From: Streptomyces antnestii
Lineage (GTDB): Bacteria > Actinomycetota > Actinomycetes > Streptomycetales > Streptomycetaceae
Length of the DNA stretch: 64,000 bases
Direction: 5' to 3'
Assembly (NCBI RefSeq): GCF_004005495.1
Contig: NZ_RZYA01000002.1
Span: forward strand, 496,001-560,000
Position numbers and translations under genes: made by a program. Shown piece after piece: positions 33,291-41,196 of the stretch. The notes beneath the pieces were generated by a model, which had not been told where the DNA came from, did no database searches, and worked only from the letters and a program-made list of their open reading frames with translations. Positions within the stretch are counted from its first letter, which is position 1; every line of letters begins with the position of its first letter.

Positions 33291-34781
33291 GTGCGCGATG
33301 CCTCCCCACCTCTCTTCAACGCGCGCCCCGGTCCCGACACGGCCGTCGGCCGGCTCGACGCCAGGTCCACCGCCTCCTGCGTTCTCCTGCTCGTCCCCCT
33401 CGTCCTGCTCACCGAGGTCGTCGCGCTGGAACTGTCCCTCGTGTACCCGGCCCTTCCCGCGATGGCGGCGGAGTTCCGCACGCCCGCGATCGGATGGGCG
33501 CTCACCGTCGTCAGCCTGGTCGGAGTGGTGGCCCAGCCGCTCCTCGGCAAGGTCGCCGACGCCGTGGGCAAGAAGCGGATGATCACGCTCGCCGCCGTCG
33601 CCTTCGCCGCGGGCTCGCTCGTCTGCGCCCTCGCCCCTTCCTTCCCCGTACTGCTGATCGGCCGTGCGCTGCAAGGGACTTGCCTGGTCATCGCGCCCTG
33701 CGCCTACGGCCTGATCCGCGACGTCCTCCCGCCCCGTGCCGTACCGGTCGCGCTGGGTGCCATCACGACCGGGCTCGGGCTCAGCGCCGTGGCCGGGCCG
33801 GTGATCGGCGGACTGCTGGTCAACGCCTTCGGCTTCCGCGCCGTCTTCTGGTTCTGCCTGGCGTACGTCCTCGTGCTGACCCCGGTCCTGGTGCTGACCG
33901 TCCCCGAGTCGGGGGTGCGGCTGCGTCGCCGCGTCGACCTCGCCGGCGGAGTGCTGTTCGGCGCGGGAGCCGCGGGCCTGTTGCTCGCGGTCGGCCAGGG
34001 CAGCTCCTGGGGATGGGCTGCACCCCGGACCCTCGCCGTCATCGGGGGCGCCGGCGTCCTGCTCGCGCTGTTCGTCCTGTGCGAGCTGCGCAGGGAGGAG
34101 CCGCTGATCGACGTGCGGCTCCTGACGGGACCGGCGCTGCGGTGGACACTCCTGGCGACCTTCGGCGGTGCCTTCGCGATCGGCGGTCAGGCCTTCGTCG
34201 TCCCCCTGCTCGTACAGACCCCGAAGTTGCCCGGATACGGCCTGGGGGCGGACGCACTCGGCGTGGCGATGTTCCTCGTGCCCCAGGGGCTGGTCGGCGC
34301 CGTCTGCGGACCGGTCGGCGGTCTTGTGGCGCGCCGCCGCGCACCCCGGACCAGTTTCCTCGTGGCGCTGGCCGCTCTCACCGCCGGCGCGGTGATCCTC
34401 GCGATGCTGCACGCCGAGCCATGGCAGGTGCTCGTCGCCGCGCTGGTGCAGGGGATCGGATTCGGGTTCTTCTTCGTGTCGGCCTCGAACCTGGTCGTCG
34501 AGGCGGTTCCCGCCACCCACACGGCGGTGAGCGCGGGAATGATGGGCGTGGCCAACAACCTCGGCAACGCGACCGGGGTGACGGTTCTCGGCGTCGTCCT
34601 CGCGCAGCACGTCCTGCGCGCCGATCAGGACACGGGCCGGATCGTCTACGCCGAATCCGGGTTCACCCTCTCCTTTCTGCTGGCCGCTGCCGTGGCGGGC
34701 GTCGCGGTGGCCGTCGCGGTGTTCATGCGCGGCGGCCGGAGCCCGGCCACCGGCGGACAGGCCGGCCCCGTACACGTGTGA
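33291..34781 (+). CDS. MFS transporter (DHA2-like, 14-helix)
   Basis: A 496-residue major facilitator with about 14 hydrophobic segments. The motif A loop reads LGKVADAVGKKRMI (about residues 85-98) and motif C-like ATTGLGLSAVAGPVIGGLL (about 160-180) marks it as a drug:proton antiporter-type exporter of the DHA2 group. GTG 33291 follows GAGGAG. It is under the divergent TetR through the operator at 33220. The sulfatase gene starts only 24 bp after its stop, so the two are probably one transcript. The transported compound may be related to the sulfatase substrate, which is inference. Confidence 0.9.
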   Translation: MRDASPPLFNARPGPDTAVGRLDARSTASCVLLLVPLVLLTEVVALELSLVYPALPAMAAEFRTPAIGWALTVVSLVGVVAQPLLGKVADAVGKKRMITLAAVAFAAGSLVCALAPSFPVLLIGRALQGTCLVIAPCAYGLIRDVLPPRAVPVALGAITTGLGLSAVAGPVIGGLLVNAFGFRAVFWFCLAYVLVLTPVLVLTVPESGVRLRRRVDLAGGVLFGAGAAGLLLAVGQGSSWGWAAPRTLAVIGGAGVLLALFVLCELRREEPLIDVRLLTGPALRWTLLATFGGAFAIGGQAFVVPLLVQTPKLPGYGLGADALGVAMFLVPQGLVGAVCGPVGGLVARRRAPRTSFLVALAALTAGAVILAMLHAEPWQVLVAALVQGIGFGFFFVSASNLVVEAVPATHTAVSAGMMGVANNLGNATGVTVLGVVLAQHVLRADQDTGRIVYAESGFTLSFLLAAAVAGVAVAVAVFMRGGRSPATGGQAGPVHV

Positions 34782-34805
34782 TCACGACGAAAGCGAGTCA
34801 GACAC

Positions 34806-36326
34806 ATGAATGAGTCAACGACAAAGCACCCCACGACAAAGCGGCCCAACATCCTTCTCGTCGTCTCGGACCAGGAACGGCAACGCGGCTGGCTGCCTCC
34901 CACGGTGCGGCTGCCCTGGCGCGAACGGCTGCTCGCCGAGGGGCTCGAGTTCACCAACTACTGGACGCATTCGGCGCCTTGCTCCCCGTCACGCGCGACG
35001 ATGATGACGGGCCAGTACGTCCCGCAGCACGGCGTCGCGGAGAACGTCATCTTCCCCTGGCAGCCGGAACTCGACACGACCGTCCCCACCATCGGAAGTT
35101 CCCTGCGGAAGGCCGGCTACCGGACCTCCTACATCGGCAAATGGCACCTGTCCCGGTCGGCACGGCCCGACATGGAGGCGTACGGGTACGGCGACTGGGA
35201 CGGCAACGACCACCACTTCATGGGGATGGCCGGCACCGGAGTGCACTTCGACCCGGTCATCGCCCGCAACGCCGCACACTGGCTGACCCGCAACGCGGAC
35301 GCACCACAGCCCTGGTTCCTCACCGTCGCCCTCGTCAACCCGCACGACGTGATGTGGTACCCGATCGACCAGCCGGACTACCAGCGGGCCAACCCGAAGA
35401 TGCTCGACTTCGTCCGGCAGTTCCTGGACAGCGGCGACTGGGGCGGCGGGCAGGCCATACCGCCCTACGAACAGTCGTATGACGAGGTGTTCACCGATCT
35501 GCCCGCCAACTTCGACGACGATCTGCACACCAAGCCGGACACCCAGCGGCAGTGGCGCCACGACCAGCAGAACAGTCTGTGGGGGCACATCGACCCCAAG
35601 GACAAGCGGGCGTGGCTGCGCCACCTCGACTACTACGCGCAGCTGCACCGGCTCGCCGACGAGAGCCTGGGCACGGTGCTCGGCGCCCTGGAATCCTCGG
35701 GCAACTGGGACGACACGATCGTCATCTTCACGTCCGACCACGGCGACATGTGCGGCTCGCACGGGCTCCGGTCGAAGGGGCCGTTCGTCTACGACGAGAT
35801 CATGCGCGTGCCCTGCTACGTCAAGGTCCCCGGCGTGACGCGGCCGGGCAGCACGACCCATGCGCTCGCCTCGCACGTCGACCTGGCCACCACGATCTGC
35901 TCGCTCGCCGGCGTCGCTCCGGACCCGTCGTTCCAGGGGACCGACCTCTCCCCGGTGTTCGCAGATCCGGCCACCTCCGTGCGCGACTACGTGCTCTTCG
36001 CCCACGACGCCGTACACACCCGGCGGATCCAGCACACGCGGTACGCCGTGCGCGGCATGTTCGACGGGCGCTTCAAGTACGCCCGCTACTTCGGGGTGGG
36101 CGGAGGCATGCCCGCCGACCGCCCCGAACCACCGGCTCCCTCACGGCAGTTGTACGGCCCGGACGCCGCGTTCGACGACAACGACCATGAGCTCTACGAC
36201 CTTCGGGAGGACCCGGGGGAGCTGGTCAACCTCGCCATGGACCGGGGCCGCCGAGCGGAGGTGCGTGAGCGCTTCGCGCAACTGCGGGCCATCGAGCACA
36301 CCGACCTCGCGCCGCTGAAGGAGTAG
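34806..36326 (+). CDS. Type I sulfatase
   Basis: A 506-residue sulfatase of the alkaline phosphatase superfamily. APCSPSRATMMTGQ contains C59-x-P-x-R63, the signature in which Cys becomes formylglycine. Metal ligands are visible in NILLVVSDQ (N-terminal Asp), and TSDHGDMCGSHG (Asp-His). No signal peptide, so it is cytoplasmic, as choline-sulfatase and some arylsulfatases are. The length and the late RYAVRGMFDGRFKYARYF fit the arylsulfatase/choline-sulfatase group. It follows the MFS gene closely and is ended by a strong hairpin. No formylglycine-generating enzyme is in the window, so maturation must come from elsewhere. Confidence 0.9.
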   Translation: MNESTTKHPTTKRPNILLVVSDQERQRGWLPPTVRLPWRERLLAEGLEFTNYWTHSAPCSPSRATMMTGQYVPQHGVAENVIFPWQPELDTTVPTIGSSLRKAGYRTSYIGKWHLSRSARPDMEAYGYGDWDGNDHHFMGMAGTGVHFDPVIARNAAHWLTRNADAPQPWFLTVALVNPHDVMWYPIDQPDYQRANPKMLDFVRQFLDSGDWGGGQAIPPYEQSYDEVFTDLPANFDDDLHTKPDTQRQWRHDQQNSLWGHIDPKDKRAWLRHLDYYAQLHRLADESLGTVLGALESSGNWDDTIVIFTSDHGDMCGSHGLRSKGPFVYDEIMRVPCYVKVPGVTRPGSTTHALASHVDLATTICSLAGVAPDPSFQGTDLSPVFADPATSVRDYVLFAHDAVHTRRIQHTRYAVRGMFDGRFKYARYFGVGGGMPADRPEPPAPSRQLYGPDAAFDDNDHELYDLREDPGELVNLAMDRGRRAEVRERFAQLRAIEHTDLAPLKE

Positions 36327-36341
36327 TTGGCGGGAACGTGC

Positions 36342-36394
36342 TCGTCCGGCACGGCACCGCAGCCATGTCACGCTGCTCGTGCCGTGCCGGACGA
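36342..36394. terminator. Strong bidirectional terminator
   Basis: TCGTCCGGCACGGCAC and its exact complement GTGCCGTGCCGGACGA (16 bp stem) flank a 21-base loop and are followed by AAAA, between the convergent sulfatase and amidohydrolase genes. Confidence 0.7.
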
Positions 36395-36440
36395 AAACAC
36401 TCGGCGAAACACCCGGCCGAAAGCGCTCGGCCCGGACCAC

Positions 36441-37616
36441 TCAGTCGGTGCCGCTGACCGCCGCGACGTCCAGGGCCGTCCAGGCGAGCGCGGTGGCCGC
36501 GTCCAGGAGAGCCTTCTCGGCGTCGCCGCCGACACAGTGGGCGGCGAACTCGGGCTGATGGTTCAACGCCGGAAGGGACCCGATGCCCACGTAGGGATGA
36601 ATCGCGTTCACCACCTGGGACACGTTGCCCATGTCGGTGGACGCGCGGTTCATGTCCCGCGCCGGCGAGTTCCGGTCGAAGACCCGGCCCAGGTGCTCCG
36701 CGTTCCGCACGTAGGCGTTCAACGCCGGCTGGTACGTGCGGAATTCGGCGTAGGGCTTGCTCTCCGGCTGGATGTCGAGGGAGGCGCCGGTGGCCAGCGC
36801 GCCCGCCTCGAAGCAGCGCCAGACCTTGTCCTCGGTCTCGGTGAGCTGGTCCAGGCTGGCCGCCCGCACGTACCAACGTCCCTCGGTGCGGGCGGGAATG
36901 GCGTTCGGCGCCTCTCCACCGTTGGTCATCACACCGTGGACCCGCACCGTGGGCGGCAACTGCTGGCGCAGCAGACCGATCGCCACCTGCGCGACGGTGA
37001 AGGCATCGGCCGCGTTGACACCCTGCTCCGGGTAGGCGGCCGCGTGGGCCGCCTTGCCCTGGTACGACACGTGCGAGTGCGACACCGCGAACGGCTCCGC
37101 CTCCGCCACGTCGACAGGGGCGGGATGCGCCATCATCGCCAGGTCGAGCCCGGCGAACGCCCCGCGCTCGAGCAGCTCGATCTTGCCGCCGCCGCCCTCC
37201 TCGGCCGGGGTGCCGTAGACCTCGATCGTGAGCCCGGCGGCATCGGCCAGCGGGGCCAGGGCCCGCGCCGCGCCGACGGTGATCGCCGAGATCAGATTGT
37301 GTCCGCAGGCGTGGCCGAGGCCGGGCAGCGCGTCGTACTCGGCGCAGAGCCCGAGCCGGAACGGGCCGCTGCCGAACGTCGCGAGGAACGCGGTGTCGAG
37401 CCCGAGGTACGCCGGCTGGACCGTGAAGCCCGCCTCTTCCAGGGACTCGGCCACCCAGCGTGCCGAGCGGTGTTCCTCCCATGCCGTCTCCGGATGGGCG
37501 TGGAGCTGCTCCGACAGCCGGATGAGCCGTTCGGCGTCCGAGGCGACCGTGCGGGCGGCACTCTCCTTCGTCGCCTCGACGGATGCGTCCCGCCCGGTCA
37601 TGTCGTCGGCGGCCAT
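36441..37616 (-). CDS. M20D amidohydrolase, AbgB-like
   Basis: A 391-residue dinuclear zinc amidohydrolase. CAEYDALPGLGHACGHN (residues 91-107) contains the metal-bridging Asp and the HACGHN pair typical of p-aminobenzoyl-glutamate hydrolase subunit B (AbgB) and its relatives; TPAEEGGGGK (136-145) supplies the general base Glu, and AHP follows. The family cleaves N-acylated amino acids, such as aminobenzoyl-glutamate and indoleacetyl-aspartate. Its start overlaps the DUF1028 stop by one base (TGATG). It is last in the FMO-RidA-DUF1028-M20 operon. A conjugate releasing aspartate is suggested by the nearby aspartase; that is inference. Confidence 0.9.
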   Translation of the reverse strand: MAADDMTGRDASVEATKESAARTVASDAERLIRLSEQLHAHPETAWEEHRSARWVAESLEEAGFTVQPAYLGLDTAFLATFGSGPFRLGLCAEYDALPGLGHACGHNLISAITVGAARALAPLADAAGLTIEVYGTPAEEGGGGKIELLERGAFAGLDLAMMAHPAPVDVAEAEPFAVSHSHVSYQGKAAHAAAYPEQGVNAADAFTVAQVAIGLLRQQLPPTVRVHGVMTNGGEAPNAIPARTEGRWYVRAASLDQLTETEDKVWRCFEAGALATGASLDIQPESKPYAEFRTYQPALNAYVRNAEHLGRVFDRNSPARDMNRASTDMGNVSQVVNAIHPYVGIGSLPALNHQPEFAAHCVGGDAEKALLDAATALAWTALDVAAVSGTD

Positions 37617-38284
37617 CACTCGTCTCCGGGGACGCCGTACGACGGCGCGGCGGCCGGGTTGAGCCCGCGGGCCACGTAGTCGTCGCGCTGGGGCAGCCAG
37701 ACGTCCAGGAGGGAGCGCAGCTCGGCGAGGGGCGCCTCGCTCCAGTCGACCCGCAAGTCGGTCTCGCGCCACGGGACTTCACGGACGACGGAGAGCCCGG
37801 CGGAGTGCACGGGACCCGCCTCGCCACCGGCCTCGAGGCCGGCTTCGAGGGCGGCCATCAGTCGCTCCTCCAGCTCGCCCGCCGAGCCCTCGAAGGCCTC
37901 GACGATCGCGTCGACGACCTCGGGGGAGGCCAGCATGTTCCCCGCCGCGACGACGTGTGCGCCGACGCGGTCGCGGTGCTCGCCGAGCGTCTTGGTGCCG
38001 GAGAACGCGGCGCCGTCGCCGTTCAGTTCGAGGACGGTGAGCTGGCGGTACTCGATCAGGTCGCGGCCCTGCACCACGGCGTCCAGCGCACCGCGCGCGC
38101 CGATGCCGGTCTCCAGCGCGTCCAGGAGCGCGGGGCCGAGGCGCGGGTCGGTGATGTTCTGCGACGACGCACCGCCCACGCCCGCCCGCAGGTGGACGCA
38201 GCGGGCGGCGACCGCCGGGCTCGACGAGGTCACGGCCATCCCGACGGCGCCCTTGCCGTCGGTGGCCAGCACAGAGAACGTCAC
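37616..38284 (-). CDS. DUF1028 Ntn-hydrolase-like protein
   Basis: A 222-residue DUF1028 protein. It starts TFSVLATDGKGAVGMAVTSS, the family N-terminus in which the residue after Met is expected to become the catalytic Thr of an Ntn-type hydrolase, and has GVGGASSQNITDPRLGPALLDAL and LTVLELNGDGAAFSGTKT. No reaction has been firmly assigned to the family; amide hydrolysis is plausible. It overlaps RidA (ATGA) and M20 (TGATG), so the three are translationally coupled and most likely act in one pathway. Confidence 0.88.
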   Translation of the reverse strand: MTFSVLATDGKGAVGMAVTSSSPAVAARCVHLRAGVGGASSQNITDPRLGPALLDALETGIGARGALDAVVQGRDLIEYRQLTVLELNGDGAAFSGTKTLGEHRDRVGAHVVAAGNMLASPEVVDAIVEAFEGSAGELEERLMAALEAGLEAGGEAGPVHSAGLSVVREVPWRETDLRVDWSEAPLAELRSLLDVWLPQRDDYVARGLNPAAAPSYGVPGDE

Positions 38285-38748
38285 TTCTCACCCTCCGGAA
38301 TGACGGCGATCGCGTCGACCTCGACCAGCCACTCGGGCCGGGCGAGCGCGGAGACCACGATTCCGGTGGAGATCGGGTGCACGCCCTTGGTCCAGCGGCC
38401 GATGGTGCGGTAGACGGTCTCGCGGTAGCGCGGGTCGATGATGTAGATCGTCAGCTTGACCAGGTGCTCCATGCGGGCACCGGACTCCTTCAGGAGCATG
38501 TCGATGTTGGCCATCGCCTGCTCCGTCTGGGCCTCCACGTCCCCGATGCCGACGGACTCGCTGGTGTCGAGGTTCTGCCCGATCTGGCCCCGCACGTAGA
38601 CGGTGTTACCAGCGACGACGGCCTGGCACAGGTCGTTGTCGAGGTTCTGCTCGGGGTACGTGACGCTGGTGTTGAACGGCCGGATCCGGGTGTGCCCGCC
38701 GGCGACGATCGGGGCCGGCACCTCGCGGCCCGTGCTGGTGGAAGTCAT
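38281..38748 (-). CDS. RidA-family protein, divergent
   Basis: A 155-residue YjgF/RidA trimer-forming protein, with an N-terminal extension of about 25 residues. VYVRGQIGQNLDTSESVGIGDVEAQTEQAMANI and LVKLTIYIID are typical core strands and helix. At the place of the catalytic Arg105 of E. coli RidA (P-A-R-S) it reads HPISTG, so by eye the Arg is missing; this puts it with Rid subgroups that lack enamine/imine deaminase activity or have another substrate. It begins the coupled RidA-DUF1028-M20 part, 18 bp after the FMO stop. Confidence 0.88.
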   Translation of the reverse strand: MTSTSTGREVPAPIVAGGHTRIRPFNTSVTYPEQNLDNDLCQAVVAGNTVYVRGQIGQNLDTSESVGIGDVEAQTEQAMANIDMLLKESGARMEHLVKLTIYIIDPRYRETVYRTIGRWTKGVHPISTGIVVSALARPEWLVEVDAIAVIPEGEK

Positions 38749-38766
38749 CGTCTGTTCCTCAGTCCT

Positions 38767-40053
38767 TCAGTTCTGCGGGGCGGCCGGCGCCGCGTCGGTC
38801 CGGGCGGTCGAGTCGTACGAGAGGTAGGACCGCTGGATCCCGATGTGGTCGGCGACGTACCGCGCGTCGTGCCAGACACCCCAGATGAAACTCGATCCAC
38901 GGCGGGACAGCCACGGCAGGCCCAGGAAGTAGACACCGGGCTCGGAGGAGACGCCGCGGCGCTGGACCGGCCGGCCCCGCTCGTCGAACGTGTCGGCCTT
39001 GAGCCAGCTGTAGTCGGCGGCGAAACCCGTCGCCCAGACGATCGACGTGACGCCCGCCTCCGCCAGGTCGAGCTCAAGCAGCGGATCGGTCACGCACTGC
39101 GGGTCCGGTCCGATGACGTGGGCCTCGGGCTCCTCGGGAAGGTCGATCCCGTTGCGCTCGACGTACTCGTCGGCGGCCCGGAGGAGTTCGAGGTACTTGG
39201 CGTCGCCGGCGGCGATGTTCGCGCCGAGGTCCGTCGCGAAGCGCAGCACACCGTCCTCGTAGGACGCCGTCATGCCGACCAGCTCGACGCCCGTGCCGGC
39301 CAGGGCGCGGAAGTCGACGGTGTGGCCACCGCGGGCGCCGCTGACCGCGATCGTCACGTGCTCGGCACCCTGCGGCGGCGTCTCCGCGTCCCAGCGGCCG
39401 AGAACCCCGAGCCACCAGCAGAAGTCGCGGCCGCGGTACTCGCGCGGCGGGCGGTCGTGGGGACCCACGGAGAGGAAGACGCGGCGGCCGGAGCGGCGCA
39501 GCTCGTCGGCGATCTGGACACCGGAGGAACCGGCGCCGATCACGAGAACGGCGCCCTCGGGCAGCTGCTCGGGGTTGCGGTAGGCGCTGGAGTGGATCTG
39601 CACGGGCACGGCGTCGGCCGGCAGGATGGGCGGGATCACGGGCTTCTGGAACGGCCCGGTCGCGGCGACGACGTACCGCGCGTTGATGACGCCCTCGGAG
39701 GTCTCCACCCGGAATCCGGGGCGGTTGGCGTGCCGTTCCACGGAGGTGACCTCGACGCCGGTCCGGATCGGGGCGTCGATCTTCTCGGCGTACGCCTCGA
39801 AGTAGTCGGCGACCTGCTCCTTTGAGGCGAAGGCGTCGGGGGCGACGTCGGAGAACTCGAGGCCGGGGAAGCGGTCGTGCCACGCGGGCCCGTTCGCGAC
39901 CAGGGAGTCCCACCGCTCCGAGCGCCAGCGCTCGGCGATCCGGCTCCGCTCCAGGACGATGTGCGGCACACCGGAGGCTCCCAGGTGCTCACTCATCGCG
40001 ACGCCGGCCTGACCTGCCCCGACGACGACCACTTCGGTCTCTTCGCTCGACAT
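38767..40053 (-). CDS. Flavin-dependent monooxygenase (CzcO/FMO type)
   Basis: A 428-residue two-dinucleotide-fold flavoprotein. The FAD motif is VVVVGAGQAGVAMSEHL (GxGxxG at 12-17) and the NADPH motif VLVIGAGSSGVQIADEL (about residue 170). Between them IHSSAYRNPEQL is the place of the FMO fingerprint, partly degenerate; late ATGFAADYSWLK is the usual ATG-containing strand. Such enzymes oxygenate amines, sulfides or ketones. GGAGG lies four bases before ATG 40053. It is the first gene of the operon, 83 bp after a LysR box, and presumably starts attack on the imported compound, leaving products for RidA, DUF1028 and M20. Confidence 0.9.
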   Translation of the reverse strand: MSSEETEVVVVGAGQAGVAMSEHLGASGVPHIVLERSRIAERWRSERWDSLVANGPAWHDRFPGLEFSDVAPDAFASKEQVADYFEAYAEKIDAPIRTGVEVTSVERHANRPGFRVETSEGVINARYVVAATGPFQKPVIPPILPADAVPVQIHSSAYRNPEQLPEGAVLVIGAGSSGVQIADELRRSGRRVFLSVGPHDRPPREYRGRDFCWWLGVLGRWDAETPPQGAEHVTIAVSGARGGHTVDFRALAGTGVELVGMTASYEDGVLRFATDLGANIAAGDAKYLELLRAADEYVERNGIDLPEEPEAHVIGPDPQCVTDPLLELDLAEAGVTSIVWATGFAADYSWLKADTFDERGRPVQRRGVSSEPGVYFLGLPWLSRRGSSFIWGVWHDARYVADHIGIQRSYLSYDSTARTDAAPAAPQN

Positions 40054-40119
40054 TTCAACCTCCACTCAGGCGGCGGTCCGACTCGGGTACGGAGTGGACT
40101 GTGGCCGCAAGAGAAATCC

Positions 40120-40133
40120 TCGGGCGTGCCCGA
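40120..40133. promoter_or_regulatory. TCGGGC-GT-GCCCGA dyad in the FMO leader
   Basis: A perfect 6-2-6 inverted repeat between the LysR box and the FMO start, near the expected -10/+1. It could be an activation site of the same LysR protein or an RNA hairpin. Confidence 0.4.
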
Positions 40134-40136
40134 AGT

Positions 40137-40152
40137 TCTGTCCAATAGATGT
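40137..40152 (-). promoter_or_regulatory. LysR box shared with aspA
   Basis: On the minus strand this reads ACATCTATTGGACAGA, containing T-N11-A (TCTATTGGACAGA) with a TCTaT/AcAGA dyad. A 15/16 identical copy lies upstream of aspA (42909-42924) in the same orientation toward its gene. The FMO start is 83 bp downstream. Confidence 0.7.
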
Positions 40153-40218
40153 TGTTGTTGTTCTGGTTCTGTTTTTTCGATACGGGCCTCAGGGGAGGCC
40201 GCAGCCCGAGGGGGGAGG

Positions 40219-41151
40219 TCACTGTCCGGCCTCGAACATCGACCGGATCGCCCCCTTCCGCAGCAGATCGCGGACGAGGCTCTGCACCTCCGCCATCCGC
40301 CGGGTGGGACGCACCGCGGCCGCCTTGATGAGGGCCACGTCGAGCGGGGGCGCGTCGTCGGCGACATCGACGGCGACGACCCTCCGCGCCTCGTCCTTCC
40401 CGACCCCCTGCGGCTTCGCGTTCAGCAGCGTGTACGCGAGTCCCCTGGCCACGATGGCCCGACAGGTCTCCGCACTGGTGGACCGGAACCGCACCGTCGG
40501 CTGGATGCCGAGCGAGTGGAACATGTCGGCGAAGTAGTCGCGGCTGTGCGGCAGGTCCAGCAACGCCATCGGCTCGTCCCGCAGTTCCGCGAGAGCCACC
40601 TTGCCGCGCCCGGCCAGCGGGTGATCGTGAGGGAAGAGGGCATAGGGACTCAGCGAGTGCAGAAGCTCCTTCTCCAGGCGTGGGTCGGCGGTGAGGTCGT
40701 AACCGATGGCCAGCTCGAAACGGCCACTGACGACGCCCTCGACGAGCTCGGCGAGATCCACCTCGCTCGTGGTGATCGTCAGCCCCGGCAGCCGCGCGGC
40801 CGCTTCCGCGAGAAGGTCGGGAAGGATGTAGGGAGCCAGCACGCCGAAGCAGGCCAGATGAAGCGTGCCGGACACCTCCGAGCCCAGACCGTGTGCCTCC
40901 TCGGCCAGCTCCGCCGCCTGTTTCAGCAGCTGCCGGCCCGCCACGAAGATCTGCTCACCGGCCGTGGTGAGGGTGACGCCCTTGGCGTGGTGCCGCAGGA
41001 ACAGCTGGACCCCGAGCCCACGCTCCAGTTCCACGAGCGCGTTCGACAGCGCCGACTGCGACAGGTGGATCTGTTGTGCCGCACCGGTGAGGGTCCCTGC
41101 CTCCGCGGCGGCGATGAAGTACTCCAACTGCCGGAGCGTGTACTGCGCCAC
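40219..41151 (-). CDS. LysR-family regulator of the FMO/aspA regulon
   Basis: A 310-residue LTTR. HTH: YTLRQLEYFIAAAEAGTLTGAAQQIHLSQSALSNALVELE (residues 4-43); the effector domain starts near residue 94 (LHLACFGVLAPYILPDLL). It lies between the FMO operon and the NCS1 permease gene on the same strand, with a 165 bp AT-rich gap before the FMO start. The matching T-N11-A boxes in the FMO and aspA promoters fit this protein as the common activator. ATG 41151 gives the family start MAQYTLRQLEYF. The inducer is unknown and is probably the substrate or a breakdown product. Confidence 0.88.
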   Translation of the reverse strand: MAQYTLRQLEYFIAAAEAGTLTGAAQQIHLSQSALSNALVELERGLGVQLFLRHHAKGVTLTTAGEQIFVAGRQLLKQAAELAEEAHGLGSEVSGTLHLACFGVLAPYILPDLLAEAAARLPGLTITTSEVDLAELVEGVVSGRFELAIGYDLTADPRLEKELLHSLSPYALFPHDHPLAGRGKVALAELRDEPMALLDLPHSRDYFADMFHSLGIQPTVRFRSTSAETCRAIVARGLAYTLLNAKPQGVGKDEARRVVAVDVADDAPPLDVALIKAAAVRPTRRMAEVQSLVRDLLRKGAIRSMFEAGQ

Positions 41152-41196
41152 TGAATCCTTCTCCCCACGCCTCTCCCCGAGGCGATGACTTCGGCG

